Notes: generated by a model from the letters alone, not told the origin. 64,000 bases of DNA from Moniliella sp. 'wahieum' (GCA_003971905.1 RSEE01000029.1:558001-622000); one strand, 5' to 3'; positions 11,401 through 22,909 are shown, counted from the first letter of the stretch. Translations and numbers: made by a program.

Positions 11401-13546
11401 CGGGTGCGCCCCAAAAGCTCGGCGGCATGCTCAGCGCAGGCTGGGCCTGATAGAAAGGGGACAATGCGTTGGAAAAATACTTAAACCCGTCGTCCCGCAC
11501 CAAGTCATACTGACAGGACCGGTCCACCGCCAGGATGCGTGCCCAAATGTAGATCAGTACAGGCTTGAGATCGAGCGCAGGGCGATTGAAGCAGCTTAAG
11601 CACATAGGGGAAAATCCCAATGCTTAGTGCTTGGTTCACCGCCCAGGGGCCCAAGTCCAAGAAGGAGGAAAGAAGGACGAGAGCACGAAGACGATGTACT
11701 TGGGAGAGGAGAACCTGAAGCACAACAGGTAGTGCTCAGGTGGCTCCGCACTGGTTCGCCCACATCGTCCTCGTACTCGAACGTTTCTGCAACTACGCCC
11801 GAGTCGCCCATGGGCCGACGGTTCATGGGAGTCCGCGACGCCCCAGCCTGTAGGATCCAGACCTCAAACGCAGATAGTTGGTCCGTGAAGAAGGATGAGG
11901 ACTTGTGCTCCACCCCTTCGAGCTCGGGTGGCATGGGGTGTTGTTCTGGGCAAGGGCCATGGCGGCGTTGGCGTGCTCACGAGCAGCGGCAGCTGCTGGA
12001 TCATCTGGTCCAAGGCCATATCCCAGTCGGCCCACATGCGGTGGTTGTGAGTTTCGGGCAGGGCCGGGTGGCTAACGGGGGTGCAGTGGTACAGCCGCAT
12101 AATTCGTTCAGCCAAGAGAAAGTTGCGCATCAAGGCAGCAACCAGCAAGTCATCTCGGAACAGGCGGCGGAACAAGGGGCGAGGGAAGGTGGACCATGCA
12201 ATCGTATCGGTGATGGAAGTGAAGATCCAGTTCAGTTCGCCCAGGGGAGTACGGCGATCTTGCAGTCGGCCCGGAATATCCATAACAAGCTGAAGATCGG
12301 TATTGGAGTTGAGCTTGCTGTTCTGGATCATGTAGACCCGCAGACTCGTCTCGATAGGCGAGGTCAGACATGAAGTGAACAGGTCGGCCGGCAGCTCTGG
12401 CGCAGTGGGGAGCGTCTCGTCTGCAGCACAGGCTGCGAGGTGGATTGACTCGCGAACGGGAACGAGTCGGTTGCACCTTGCGTACCGGACGCGCCCCCCG
12501 AAGCAGGGGCGGTGTTCGGATCCCCCGAGGCAGCGGGAGTTGTCCCGTTGGAGCCACTCTTCTCCTGCCCGGCAGCGGCGGCGGCGGCAAGGGCAGCGCG
12601 TCGCTCGGCAAGCCGATGACTGTGGTTGACAATGTTACCGGCATTGCTTGCATCCCATACATAGATGCATGGGCTACCGAGCGATGTTTGGAGTTCTGCG
12701 AGGGTGACGGGAATGTACTGGGTGTAGGCGCGGTTGAATACCCAAATCTCACCGCTGGGGGTAGGACGGGGTACGCCATACCCATTGTAGTAAAAGAGCA
12801 CACGTTCATCCTTGGCGACGCGCCGTTGATTGGCACAGTTGCGCTTCATTTCCTCAACGATCGGATCGGGAAAGACCTTGTACCTCGTTCTTGTACTGAG
12901 TGTCTCAAACTGGGTTTGCAACGCCCTGCCGATCGTATTGAGGGCCTTGGAATTATCCAGCTCGCTGGGTTCGATCCAGCAAAGCATGCTGGCTGATGGC
13001 TGGGCACGGTTCGCATCGGGAGGCTCGACACCAATGTTGAGGCACAATGTGAGGCTGGCAACAATAGTCCTGAGGCGATCCTTCATACGCCAGTCGGGCG
13101 CATCACGCGGGTCACGTGGGCGGGGAAGACCATCGGTGCGATGACGGCGGTGTGTGTAGAAGGTGATGTAGTTGATGGGGACCGGTGGGTCGGGGGCAAG
13201 GTCGTCAGCACGGAGGAGCAGGGCGCCGTGGCGGAGCTGCTCGGCCTCAGCCAGCAGGGCGGCATGATGGGCCTGAGGATCAACGGCATCAGGGGCGGCA
13301 TTGGGATCGGACGGGGGGCTGGGGCTGGGGCTGGGAGGGACCAGCGTCGGCAGCGTGCTGGGGACCGAGGGTGCCGGGCGCAGGGTGGGAGAGGCCGTTG
13401 GTGAGGGATGGGGTGGGGTGGGGGCGGCCGTTGGGGGCGGCAGAGGCGGTGGCCATGGCGCGTGACGCAGCACGCAGCACGGGCGAGCGGCAGCGGTTCG
13501 AGGCACGAGAGGAGGTGGAGGCGGAGAAAGGAGAAGCACCGTCCAA
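8483..13546 (-). CDS. KOG1: Raptor/Kog1/Mip1, TORC1 scaffold subunit
   Basis: This is the regulatory subunit of TOR complex 1, which recruits substrates for nutrient signalling at the vacuole or lysosome surface. In order: a low-complexity Pro-rich N-terminus; the Raptor N-terminal caspase-like domain (about 13200-12600) with [38 protein letters not shown] and [29 protein letters not shown] (about 12400-12340); the HEAT-like region with [27 protein letters not shown] and [14 protein letters not shown] (about 11930-11500) and [18 protein letters not shown] (about 11100); [15 protein letters not shown], which precedes the WD40 propeller; and WD-type repeats (about 9900-8500). The frame changes many times, in part at homopolymers (for example GGGGGG near 13310 and CCCCCC near 12492), and introns are not all resolved. 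The start could be 13546 or 13539. Identity is secure; exon structure is not. Confidence 0.9.
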
Positions 13547-13759
13547 AAGGGGGATCGATTACTAGCTGGCTGCCTGTATGCCTGCTGGGCAGCTGGTGGA
13601 CCGAACAGCGCGGCAGCCAGTGGTCAGCTGACCACCCGTCAAGCAGCTCGGCGAATACGTAAGCAGCAATAAGCCCCGCTGCACCCCAACGATCATCGAT
13701 CACCGATCAAGGTTCAACGTTCAACGTCCCATTATGATATGCAGTGTCCACATCACCAA

Positions 13760-13840
13760 GGACGGCTGGCGCAATGGTAGCGCGTCTGACTACGACTGGT
13801 TGTAATCAGGAGGTTGCAGGTTCGACCCCTGCGTCGTTCG
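13760..13840 (+). tRNA. tRNA-Arg(ACG) with a 9-nt intron
   Basis: The cloverleaf folds fully: acceptor stem GGACGGC/GTCGTTC (13760-13766 with 13833-13839), D arm GCGC-AATGGTA-GCGC, anticodon stem TCTGA/TCAGG, T arm GCAGG-TTCGACC-CCTGC, and discriminator G at 13840. Anticodon ACG is at 13792-13794. A 9-nt intron (13796-13804) sits one base 3' of the anticodon, the canonical position for nuclear tRNA introns. The A and B boxes are intact. The ACG anticodon (ICG after editing) reads CGU, CGC and CGA arginine codons. Confidence 0.93.
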
Positions 13841-13859
13841 ACCCGACAAGGGCGTCCTA

Positions 13860-13865
13860 TTTTTT
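13860..13865 (+). terminator. RNA polymerase III terminator of tRNA-Arg
   Basis: A run of six T begins 20 nt after the discriminator base, the usual Pol III termination signal. Confidence 0.85.
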
Positions 13866-14051
13866 GCTTTGCAATATTTTTCTCAGAACTCCATTTCATT
13901 TCGCATCATAACTTGGGCCGAAACCGAGACGCATGCTTCATCAGGTGTGCCTCTCGTCCACCAGGCTGCCTCATCCACTTGGCTTGCCCATCCAACCAAC
14001 CCGCGCTTGCCGCAGCCTACCACAGCTCACACCCCCTCAGTATCATTCCAT

Positions 14052-15009
14052 TCACTTTTGCAGCGCAAACACTGCCGTCCAGACATCAAGTGTGGCCACA
14101 GGCTCCCCCTTGGGAGGGGTGACCTTCTGGAGCGCTTCCAGCGCCTCCGCGTACAGCTTTTCCTGAGCGTCCCCTGCCTGCTCTGCTGCGGCACGGAGGG
14201 TACGCAAATGCGCCCTCGCAGTGCCCACTTCCCATAATCCGTCATTCAGGGCTGGGGAGGGTAGTACCTTTTGCCGAATGAGCTCGTACCCATTTTGCCG
14301 CATCAGCTTCACCACCTCAGGGACAGGCAGCACGGTGCGGATGTTGCCCTCCGGAATGGGGAAAGTGCGTTGGATATTGACAGCCATGCGATGGGCTGGA
14401 GCAGTGGAGCTTCCATCCAGGTCCCACTCCGCCAGACAAATGTATGGGACACCCTTATCTTTAGCGCTTGTGATCATGGCGCGCACCGCCTCCTCGTTGG
14501 CAAAGTACCAAAGAGAGTGCAGGAGGACCAACACATCCACTTCGGGAAGGGAGGGAAGAATGCTTGCGTCGCCCTGGTGAAACTCAAGGAAGGAGCCTAA
14601 GGGTCCACTGCGGAGATGGGCTTGTGCCTGTCCAAGGGTGAAGGGACTGCCATAGTCGAGCCTGAACAAAACAACGTCAGCGCCAGCGCTTACTAGTCTT
14701 GCCTTCTCACCATGAAGAAGACGTACGAGCCAGGGTCAATGCCATAAACTTTGCCCTGCCCCTTCTTGCTCATGATCGAGGCCAAGACGGCCGTTGCGTC
14801 ACCTTGTCCGCACCCAAGCTCGGCCACCCTCTGAAATTCAGCCTCGCCAAACTGATGGAGTGGGAAGGATCGGGGGTCAGCCAGGCACGCAGGATCTCGA
14901 TCCGCTCTTGAGTCTGACGGGCTTGCTCAGTCTTCCCTGATTCGTCAGGGAGGGCACACAGGCTGGCAATTGCCTGGGCGTCCAGGCTGTCAAGAAGGGG
15001 GATCGACAT
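14052..15009 (-). CDS. SAM-dependent methyltransferase (class I), unrecognised substrate
   Basis: The protein starts MSIPLLDSLDAQAIASL at 15009 and ends FALQK with TGA at 14052-14054. The AdoMet-binding motif I is VAELGCGQGDAT, followed by VYGIDPG; a later FHQGDASILPSLPEVDVL matches the motif II/III region and HSLWYFANEEA the post-motif region. The motif-I frame differs from the start frame: one base is missing near 14860. A 49-nt intron (14662-14710, GTGAG..TTCAG) separates the motif-I exon from the LDYGSPFT exon, with one base of phase still unexplained. The family is that of small fungal methyltransferases of about 310 residues acting on unknown metabolites. There is no cluster of biosynthetic genes next to it, so a secondary-metabolite role is not implied. 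Confidence 0.8.
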
Positions 15010-16135
15010 CGTGGAAGTTAAGAGCTAACTTTGGCGCCATTCCCCGAATGGGGGAGCCTTTATATCGAAGCGTTGGTGTGGCTATCACATCACACGGTTC
15101 CCAGAGCGCACGCGTTCACGGCCATAAGCTACTAGTCACTAGGTAGCTCTAGTCGACAATCGATAAATGTCGAATGTTCAACGTTCAACGTGTTCAATTA
15201 CTTAACGTGCAATTTCGTCCAATAGATTTGAACTACAATAGACTCGAACGCACTCATTCGAGTCATTCAAGTCGCAACAGCACCGCATGGTATAACCACC
15301 GCCATTCAATATTCACGACAACCCACATGAGCGATTGAGCAAGCTATCGGCTGCCATTGGGGGTCCATTTCCCTGTTCCTTGTGGTCGCCAGTAGTATAG
15401 GCATGTCCTTGTTCTTTCAATAAGGTATTAACTTGTCCAACTCATGGGCGACTGCGGGCGTGCCAGCCTGCGCCAGCCCGGACGAGAGCCTGCTGAACCA
15501 CCGCGGGTGGCTCTCGTGTGTTTTGGCCAACATCCCTTCAGTCTCTCCAGGTCCCTCCTGAACCTCAGGCCTCGCAGTTCCGTTGTTTTCTCGCTTCCGT
15601 TTTCGGAGTTCCGTTGTTTTCTCGCTTCTGTTTTCCGCAACCTAGCCCGGCCTAACCGCCTAACCCCTGGTGACCACTGGCTGCTTCTTGTTTCTCTGTA
15701 GGCAGTGTTGGTTGGCTTGGATTACCGCCACCACCACCACTAGTGGGATTGCATCACCCTCGAGGATCATCAGGACTCTAGGTCTCATCAGTACCATCAG
15801 TGCCGATACGCCCCCCGTGCCATCGTCTCTCTTGTGTATTGAGTTCAATGCCATGTCTACGGCAAGAGCGGGTTGGCCGTCTAACTGTTGAGCCTCAACA
15901 GCATTGTATAACTCAGGTACGCATTACGTTCCCAAAAACTATGACAAAGTGCCTGAAGCACACGACAGTCTGTAGGCTGAATGAGAGCCATAGAAGCAAT
16001 ATGCGTCAATGATCCTTGGCGGACCAAGGTTTTGGGTGTACAGGGAGCACCGCTGATGCTCAGAACGCCCACTCAAGGAGGCTACTTGAAGTAGAGCACC
16101 TCCAGACCAGAGGGGCAGGAATGGTTGAGTCCAAC
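15010..16135. other. Intergenic region with simple repeats
   Basis: Upstream of the methyltransferase and downstream of eL38. It contains the words GTTCAACGTTCAACG (about 15174-15200) and CTAGTCACTAG (about 15130), and a 31-nt tandem duplication (15576-15637). Short open frames here carry no recognisable motif. Confidence 0.6.
15576..15637. repeat. 31-nt tandem duplication
   Basis: Two adjacent near-identical 31-nt copies, 15576-15606 and 15607-15637, each starting AGTTCCGTTGTTTTCTCGCT. They differ only near the end of the unit. Confidence 0.85.
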
Positions 16136-16568
16136 TTAGTTCTTCGGGGCGATCTCCGAGACCTCGAGGCCGGGGGGAAGGGACTGCTTGAGCTTGGCAG
16201 CCATCTCGGCGTCCTTGAGAACAAGAGTGTAGAGGTTCTTGCTGGTGCGGAGCTTGAACTTGTAGACCTTGTTGTCCCCTTCTTGCTCTTCTTGCCCTTC
16301 TTAGCGACAACGGAGGGCTTGACCACAGAAGTCTTCAGGCGCGCCGCAGTCGCATCCTTGCGGCGGGCGAACTCGAGGAACTGCTTGATCTCAGTGATTT
16401 GCTTGGGCTGGAATCGAAGAGTAAGTCAGTACACCGCTAGCGGCCTGGTACATATCCCGGGCCAAAACAACACCTCTCCCTGATGAGAATTGCCCTCAGT
16501 GGGATAAGGTAGGGAGAGCGCAGGGATGAAGCAGCTGTGAGCAGCAGGGGCATGCGCGTACTCACCAT
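16136..16568 (-). CDS. RPL38: 60S ribosomal protein eL38
   Basis: Exon 1 is only the start codon (16566-16568); a GTGAGT..CCAG intron of 158 nt (16408-16565) follows; exon 2 (16136-16407) encodes [19 protein letters not shown], then, after a basic insert, [19 protein letters not shown] and [13 protein letters not shown]. This is the eL38 sequence throughout; eL38 is a small 60S surface protein. The frame breaks once, at CCCC on the plus strand (16276-16279); one more base there gives a normal 91-residue protein. The protein is slightly longer than the ~70-80 usual because of a Lys/Val/Ser-rich insert before the KFK segment. An intron directly after ATG is common in fungal ribosomal protein genes. 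The gene must be functional, so the break is best read as a consensus error. Confidence 0.93.
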
Positions 16569-16945
16569 CGCGAGTAGTGTCCGAGTACTTGGCAACAAGC
16601 AAGCTGGGCCGCGCCAACTTCCTAGCAACGGCTTCGAGTGTTAACCCTACAGTGACCTAGGCGACGCCCAACCCTATCGTTTTCCTGGCGCAATAAAACG
16701 GATACCGCCAAGAGTGAAATGTTGCATTCGCTTTGCCACGGCCCGGTTTACCCCACCTTCCCTCCCCCCTATGGATCCGTCTACATCACTTGCACGAGGA
16801 TAGCCGCAGCGGTAAGGTGGCGCGGCACGTCTACGCTTCTTCCCGCGCGGTATGATACAGATGGGGCTCTATTTTCCAGATGATGAATGATGCATGATGG
16901 GAAGGGGGCACCAAGAATCGCATGCTGCCACCCGTAATTTTGACA
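16569..16945. other. Upstream region of RPL38 and 3' end of SLMAP-like gene
   Basis: About 380 bp, including the RPL38 promoter. No TATA box or other clear motif is visible. It contains an ATGCATGATG-type word near 16888, seen again in the gene-poor island. Confidence 0.5.
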
Positions 16946-18887
16946 TCACCTTTGCTGTCGAAGTATGAGACAAGCGAGCAAGCCGAGGCCTGCCGCACCC
17001 ACAACCCACCCAGGGTTAAAGCCAGTCGATGACTTGGTAGTGGGAGGCTCGGCTCGCTCAGACATTGCGGGCGAGGCCGGCCGGGTAAGGTGGGAAAGCA
17101 AGGTGGCATGCTGGTTAGATAAGAGCTGCCAACGTAGATCTTGTGCCTGCTCCCAGTCCTTGTGCGCAGCGGCGTCCGACGCTAGCATGGCCTCCAGTTG
17201 GGTCAGACGCACAGCAAAGTCATCCTCGTCACCCTTGTTCGCTGCATGTCCATCTGCCCGGCCATTGGATACGCCATTGGACGGAAGCAAAAGAGCTTCT
17301 AGCGCGCTCAATCGTAGCTCAAAATCCGACGGTTCCGTGGCATCCCTTTCTGGTTCCATATGCCCATTGAGTCTTGGTTCAGGTTCAGAGGTTTCAATGA
17401 AAGTATCCTCACTGGCAATGCTTGCATCATCCCCCCCGTCGTCCTTAGGAAGAGACTCGATATACTGACGCAACTCTGCCAGGTCGGATTGAAGGCGTTC
17501 CTGCTGCTCCACGGTCGAGTCAAGAATGCGCATCCTCTCGCTCTGGGCCTGGAGGGCGGTCTGCACAGCCTGTAAAGTCTTCTGCGCCCAACACCTCGCT
17601 CGAGACTTCGCTTGCCTGGGGTGAGGGGACAGACCGTGCCTCGTGTTCCGGCGCAACCGATTGGTGCGCCTGCCAACCCAGAGCGGGCCTGGTTGATCAC
17701 TGCCCCAGTTTTGCGACTTTGTTGGATCTCGCTTTGGAGTCGCACAAGGAGTCGGTCAAACGACATGGTCGCCTGCCCCCCTCCCGGCCTAACAGATTGC
17801 CGTGGGTTGCCACCCACAGCATTGGCGCATGTACATCGGCGGTCCCTCGGACGAAGGGCCGATCCCGATCCCTACACCGCCCATACCGCCAACACTCCCA
17901 TCCGAAGTATCCGTTGCGCCGGTTTGAGCGGCTACCAAGGCTGGCGGAGGACGACCGCCATGGTAGATCCGGCCAAAGTCAGAGCGAGCCAGAAGCGCCT
18001 CCTCCGCTGTGGAGAGTATCTGGACCTTGCAAGATACCTTGTGGTGGAGGATGGTGTGGTTATCCTCGCCAGCAATGTCGATTCCGAACTCGACCAAGTC
18101 ATCCGAATGGAGCGGGAAGGCATTACTCTCTTGGCCATCGCCACTCAGGCGCTCGCCATTAAGGAACGTGCCATTTGAGGACTTGATATCTTTGATCCAT
18201 ACCTACGCACCGTGTCAGCAATCTTTTAAGGAAAGGCGGAGGAGCAGGACGAACTTGGTCATTCTCCAGCCAGATCTCAGCATGCATCCGACTCAGCACC
18301 TTGGAGTCAAAGTACCCATTGGTAGGCGATGGGGAAGTTTTGTTGTTGGTTTGCCGGCCAATCCGGATTCGCCCGTTCCCGAGAGCAATCTGTTTGGGAA
18401 AGAAGCTGTCGTCTACCGAGAAGAGATGGAGAGCGGGGTAGATGAGCTCGTCGGGATAGGGATAGGCGGGGTTGGGCTGGCTTGTCGGTGGTCGAGGGCT
18501 TGCGGAGGACTCGGACGCTGGTTGGATGCGTGTTTGCTGCCGCAAGTCGGGTTGAATGGACGCCACTGGCGCAGATGATGGCGTTTGAAGGGCAGCGTAA
18601 GTTCGTTGTGCCAGAGGCAATGGTCGTGGTTGGGGCTGCGGATGTGATTGCTGTGGGGCGGGGGCGGGAGGGGGGCATGTTTCATCAGTTGGTGGAGGGG
18701 AGGGGGAAGGGTCTGCGGAGGGCATAGGTGGTGGAGAACGCGGAGGGTACGCAGTGGTGTCAGAACCTAGTGGCGCTCTGACTGTGTTTGGGGGGGAGCG
18801 GAGGCAGCAGCGACGACTGGGGGGGGGAGAGCGCATCAGAGGTTGCTGGGCCTGGGACGGGGGGAGTGAGGAGAGCGGGCATGGCAT
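16946..18887 (-). CDS. FHA-domain, coiled-coil, tail-anchored protein (SLMAP/Far10/Vps64/Csc1 type)
   Basis: The Pro/Ser-rich N-terminus (start taken at 18887; Mets further upstream are possible) leads into an FHA domain: IALGNGRIRIGRQ, VLSRMHAEIW, then after a 52-nt intron (18203-18254) VWIKDIKSSNGTFLNGERL. The Gly-Arg, Ser-x-x-His and Ser-Asn-Gly phosphothreonine-binding motifs are all present. The second half, with one or two unresolved frame changes around 17790-17600, is a coiled coil (LQAQSERMRILDSTVEQQ and more) and ends in a single hydrophobic helix, WVVGAAGLGLLACLIL, a tail anchor. FHA plus coiled coil plus C-terminal membrane helix is the architecture of human SLMAP and yeast Far9/Far10, STRIPAK subunits at the ER/nuclear envelope. 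Assignment rests on architecture, not on alignment. Confidence 0.75.
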
Positions 18888-19809
18888 GTCCGCTTGCTGA
18901 GCGCTGGTTATGTTCGGGAAGACGAGAAGAAGAAACGTGAATGTGGTGGTGTGTATGGGCGGCAAGTGTGGTGACGTCGGAGGGGCGGTTCGGCGGGGCG
19001 TGGGTTCAAACCAGGTCAATGTGGTGGTAGCTGGGCAAACACCGCTGGCTAGGCTACACCCTGGAGCTTGGCTTGCATGCTGACGCGTGAAACAGATTAG
19101 GTAAGCTGCTAGGACGTCGTCTGTGTACCAGTCGCGTGTTCGGTGATGAGTGAGTGATGTGGATCGCGTAATGAGGCGCCTTAGCTGAATAGGCAAGTCA
19201 GTCTGACGCACCTTTGGTAGACGAACATGGGGCTTTCGGTCCCAGTCTGGGTCTGTGGGGCGGGTCAGTACTAGAGCATACTAGCGCGGGCGCAGAACGT
19301 ACCCAGCAGTAGCCATTCTCGTAGGTGTACAGCACGACGAACGAGGCCGTGGCAATAATAGACTGAGCTTTTGGGGATCGTGCTTGCGAACAACCTCCTC
19401 ATTTAGCCTTCGCCGAGCTTTCTCGTCCATCACGTTGGTTAACCGGTTGGGGGTTGGACGAACCACAGTCATTACCCAAAATGTGTCCCAGCTCAAAGTG
19501 CCTGGGGCCTGAGGCTCAGGCCTGAGGGCCTGGGAGCCAAACGATCTGTCCTGAATATATATGGACACTTATACCACTGGGGACACATACCCTGTTCCGC
19601 TTTGTTCCGCTGTCGGGGCTCCTGACGCAGGGAGGGTAGGGCTACGCAGGTCCTATCTGGTAGCTGGATTAAAGCGCATTCAATGTTCATTGACTAGTTG
19701 TGGTTGTCGGTCAGGCCGGCCAGGTCGATCGTTGGGCGGTTATGCATTATGGTCCCCAGCTTTAACCCTCCTCGTTCCACCATCGCTCAGCGCATCCAAC
19801 GTGAGCCAC
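18888..19809. other. Divergent upstream region, SLMAP-like and unknown gene
   Basis: About 920 bp between two divergent genes. An open frame continues upstream of the proposed SLMAP-like start but lacks domain signal. Words of the CTCAGGCCTGAGG family occur at about 19500-19535. No further gene is supported. Confidence 0.5.
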
Positions 19810-22800
19810 ATGCCACCCACACCACCCTCTGCCACTGTCAACGCACTGCGCGCCATCCCGCGCGCCCAGCAGAGCGCCCAACATGGCGAACTTGTCCGCT
19901 CGTTTCAAGCTTTGGTATGTATGCAACATAGCCACTGTTACTCTTCTCCATTTTTCTCGCCAACATGGCATGCATGCTGACCTATGATCCCCTTCCCGGT
20001 ATCTGTATGTCCCCTAGCTTACTCTAACTCCCGTCAAAACGAGTAGAGAAGAAGTCTCACGACTAACTAACCCGCAGCTCCAAAAGCAAGGTGCGGATGA
20101 CCAGTTCGGCGAGGCCCTCGTGCACTCCCTCGTCACCAGCATGGGCGCGTACCTTCCCGCCGTCGTATGCCTGGGAGAGTTTATCCTTGAGCGCAAATTA
20201 AAGGCCACATGGAACGCTTGTCAGCGATCCCGCATGTCTGCCAAGCCTCTAGAGCATGTGCTCCCCCCTCATCCGCGTTTCCAATTTATGCGATGGATGT
20301 ATAGGCTGACCTCCTGAGAAGTCCTGTACAGCCCGAGTTTTATGCATGGCAGATGCTCCTTCGTATCCTGCAAAACAAGACGCTTGATGCTCTAGATGAG
20401 ATTCAGGACAAAGCACCACCATCAGTCCAAGGTGAGTTGCTATCCTTCTTTGGTCATTTCGGTGTTAAGCTCAACAGCTGACTTTTCTGCCATCATTACA
20501 TGTATAGTCCGGACCATTATCCTCACCACATTTCTCCCGCATGTAGTTCAAATTCTGCGGGTCGCCTCCGAGTACCCACATCTTATTACAACCCGGACGA
20601 CAGAAACAGTATGTTCATCTATGCACACAATACTCGGCATCTGTCTAACGAAACACTAGTGCGCCATGTCATGCATGGACCTTATGCGAGCTTTTGGAAG
20701 TAAGCAACCGTCTCAGATGGCCTCCAGGGTACTCAACCCGTGCGTATCCCTCCATGTTCTTATCAGAGCACTATTGCTATACTAATGCTGCCCATCAGAC
20801 CTGCCCTGGGGCGTCTTTTGCTGCACTGCAAGGATTTGAGTGCACTGAAGCATTTGGTGGCCATCACTCACTTTCTTCGCCCTGAGAAGAAGGATGATTG
20901 GCCACAGTACTTTCGCGATGTTTTCATTCTGGGAGGGAGGTAGTTTTCCTCTTACTCTTGGATTCCAAAGGGGACTTTTGGTGCCTCTTTCTGGAGAGGG
21001 GACGCTCGGCCTTCATTTGAAAAACAGTACGAGGAAAGCCAACGCATGCATCGCAATCCTCAATTCCCTAAAGTCCAACGAAAAGAGTTTTGAGCAGGCT
21101 GCACTCCAGCTGGCTCTAGAGTTTACAGACATTGGCGAAGGCCGGCCATTGTGCACTAGCATTGAGCACCACGGCCAACAGGGGGTCCAAAAGGGGGTCC
21201 TGTGGGTGCAAGAGAGCGGCCCACTCCTTGTTCTGGGTACAGGCGAAACGAGCCAGGTTTACTCCACGACTTGGGAAGGGGTCAAAGGCATCACATTTGG
21301 CACAACACTAGAGTTTACATCCCTCCCTTGGACGGGATGGGGGGAGGTTTCGCCACTCCAAGTTGGAAGTATTATGATGTTGAACAGGGAGGAGACGCGT
21401 CAAGCGCTCCAGTCATTCCAATCCCCTCGCCGTCTTCTTCGACCTAATGGAGGAATTGTGCGTACATTCCTTCCTAATGGATCCGATAGTCCAAATGCAC
21501 TTAAAAGTGAAGTCCCTCTCAAAAGTGCTACGCCTCTCAAGAAAACTCAACCTAGCGACCCCTGGGGACCCACTCTCCTCCCTAGTCACCAGGGGTCCAT
21601 GATTCCGGAACTCCATCTGTACCCATTGGATTTGGATATGTCTCCACTTCCTAGCCCGCACAGCTCTCCACGCAAACAACAGCTCCCCTTTAGTCCAACG
21701 CTGAAGGGATGGACAACAACCATGTTACCAAGGACCAAACCCCCAAGAATGCGCCCTTGAATGCAGTTGATGTGGCGGCAAAGCTTATAAAGACGGCCGA
21801 AGTGCAGGTGGCCACCACCATGCCCAACATGGTATCCGATGACCCCATTTCTACCTTCAATAAATCTCGGAGCATGTCACGAGAGAAGTCAGGGTCGGGT
21901 GACACGGATGAAACCCAAGTCCATCAGCCTGGCTCCTCCCCGTACAAAGCCACGGTAGATCCGAGGGTCGATATTACTTATCCTTCGCCTAAGGGTCCTC
22001 CCCCCCGGCCTTGTCCAAGCGCCCTGCGGAAGAGTCTTTCTCTCCGCGTGGGAAACACCCACGCGGACCTCTAGTACCAATTTCGAAGATTTTAGACCCC
22101 GAAACCATCCGGAAGATGCAGGTTCCTGCAATGAGGGAATCCTCGATTTCTGCGAACCATGCTCTCCCAAACCACCCTGCTCTCCCAACCCACCCTGCAC
22201 CCGTTATGCCCCAGAGTGACGTTCCCAGTCCCCGGGTGCCTCGCGGTCCTGAGAGAAAAGAGCTGCCTGCGTGGCATGAGTCTTTCAACATGCTCACCTC
22301 CCTGCAGCATTCATCATCAGCAAACTTGCACGTCCAGCCTTCCGCGGGGAAGAGATGGGTGATTCCACGGCAAGAGACGGCTACTGGAGGCTTGGTTTCT
22401 CCGTGGAACCATACGCGGGAGACAGGGGACACGGGGCAGTTTCCGGGACTGCATCGTGTGCTGTTCGTTGCTGCAGAGGTACGTTTTTCTGATTATTTCC
22501 TCTTGCATAACAAGCGCCCATATTAGGGAAGAAAGTATGTGGGTACTGACAGACAGAAACAGAGCATGTACACGTATCTTGAGGACAAGATCACATTGCG
22601 GAAGAAACACGTCCGCACTCTTTTGGAGCAGATGAATGCTTCTGTCGCACAAGAGATGAGCAAGGTGCAGAGTCTAGTGTGCGTATCCACTTCTGTTATG
22701 CCTGGAAATACCTCTGACCTATGAAGGGGATATGTGGAGGGTTTAATAGGCACGAGGCGTATCTTGCTTCCCACCGTCTAAGTCAAGTGGCAGAACAGGT

Positions 22801-22909
22801 GAACGCATCACGCCAACACACGTCCTCAGATTCGACACTCCAAATGGGACAGCTCTGTGGGCAATTGGAGAGCTGGATGGAGCGCGAGCGCCGGGCACTA
22901 CGTGAGTGA
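19810..22909 (+). CDS. Unrecognised multi-exon gene (helical N-half, disordered middle, coiled-coil C-end)
   Basis: I do not recognise this protein. Exon-like blocks with good GT..AG borders follow from MPPTPPSATVNALRA at 19810: FQAL before GTATGT; LQKQGADDQFGEALVHSLV; PEFYAWQMLLRILQNKTLDA; VRTIILTTFLPHVVQILRVA; CAMSCMDLMRAFGSKQPS; PALGRLLLHCKDLSALKHL; then, after a likely intron from about 20940 to an AG near 21023, KANACIAILNSLKSNEK. The N-half is leucine-rich and probably a helical repeat fold. The middle (about 21450-22450) is Ser/Pro-rich with many Ser-Pro sites and at least two frame changes. The end (about 22560-22909) is a coiled coil with YLEDKITLRKKHVRTLLEQM and LGQLESWMERE-like heptads. 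It could be two genes split near 20950. Confidence 0.55.

Noticed and set aside
19160-19260. tRNA-like stretch TAGCTGAATAGGCAAG followed by a possible T arm.
   Set aside because: The loop lacks the TTCRA core and there is no matching acceptor stem.
19810-22909. Assignment of the orphan gene to the meiotic break proteins Mei4 or Rec114.
   Set aside because: The helical N-half and coiled-coil end invite it, but I see no signature motif of either family.
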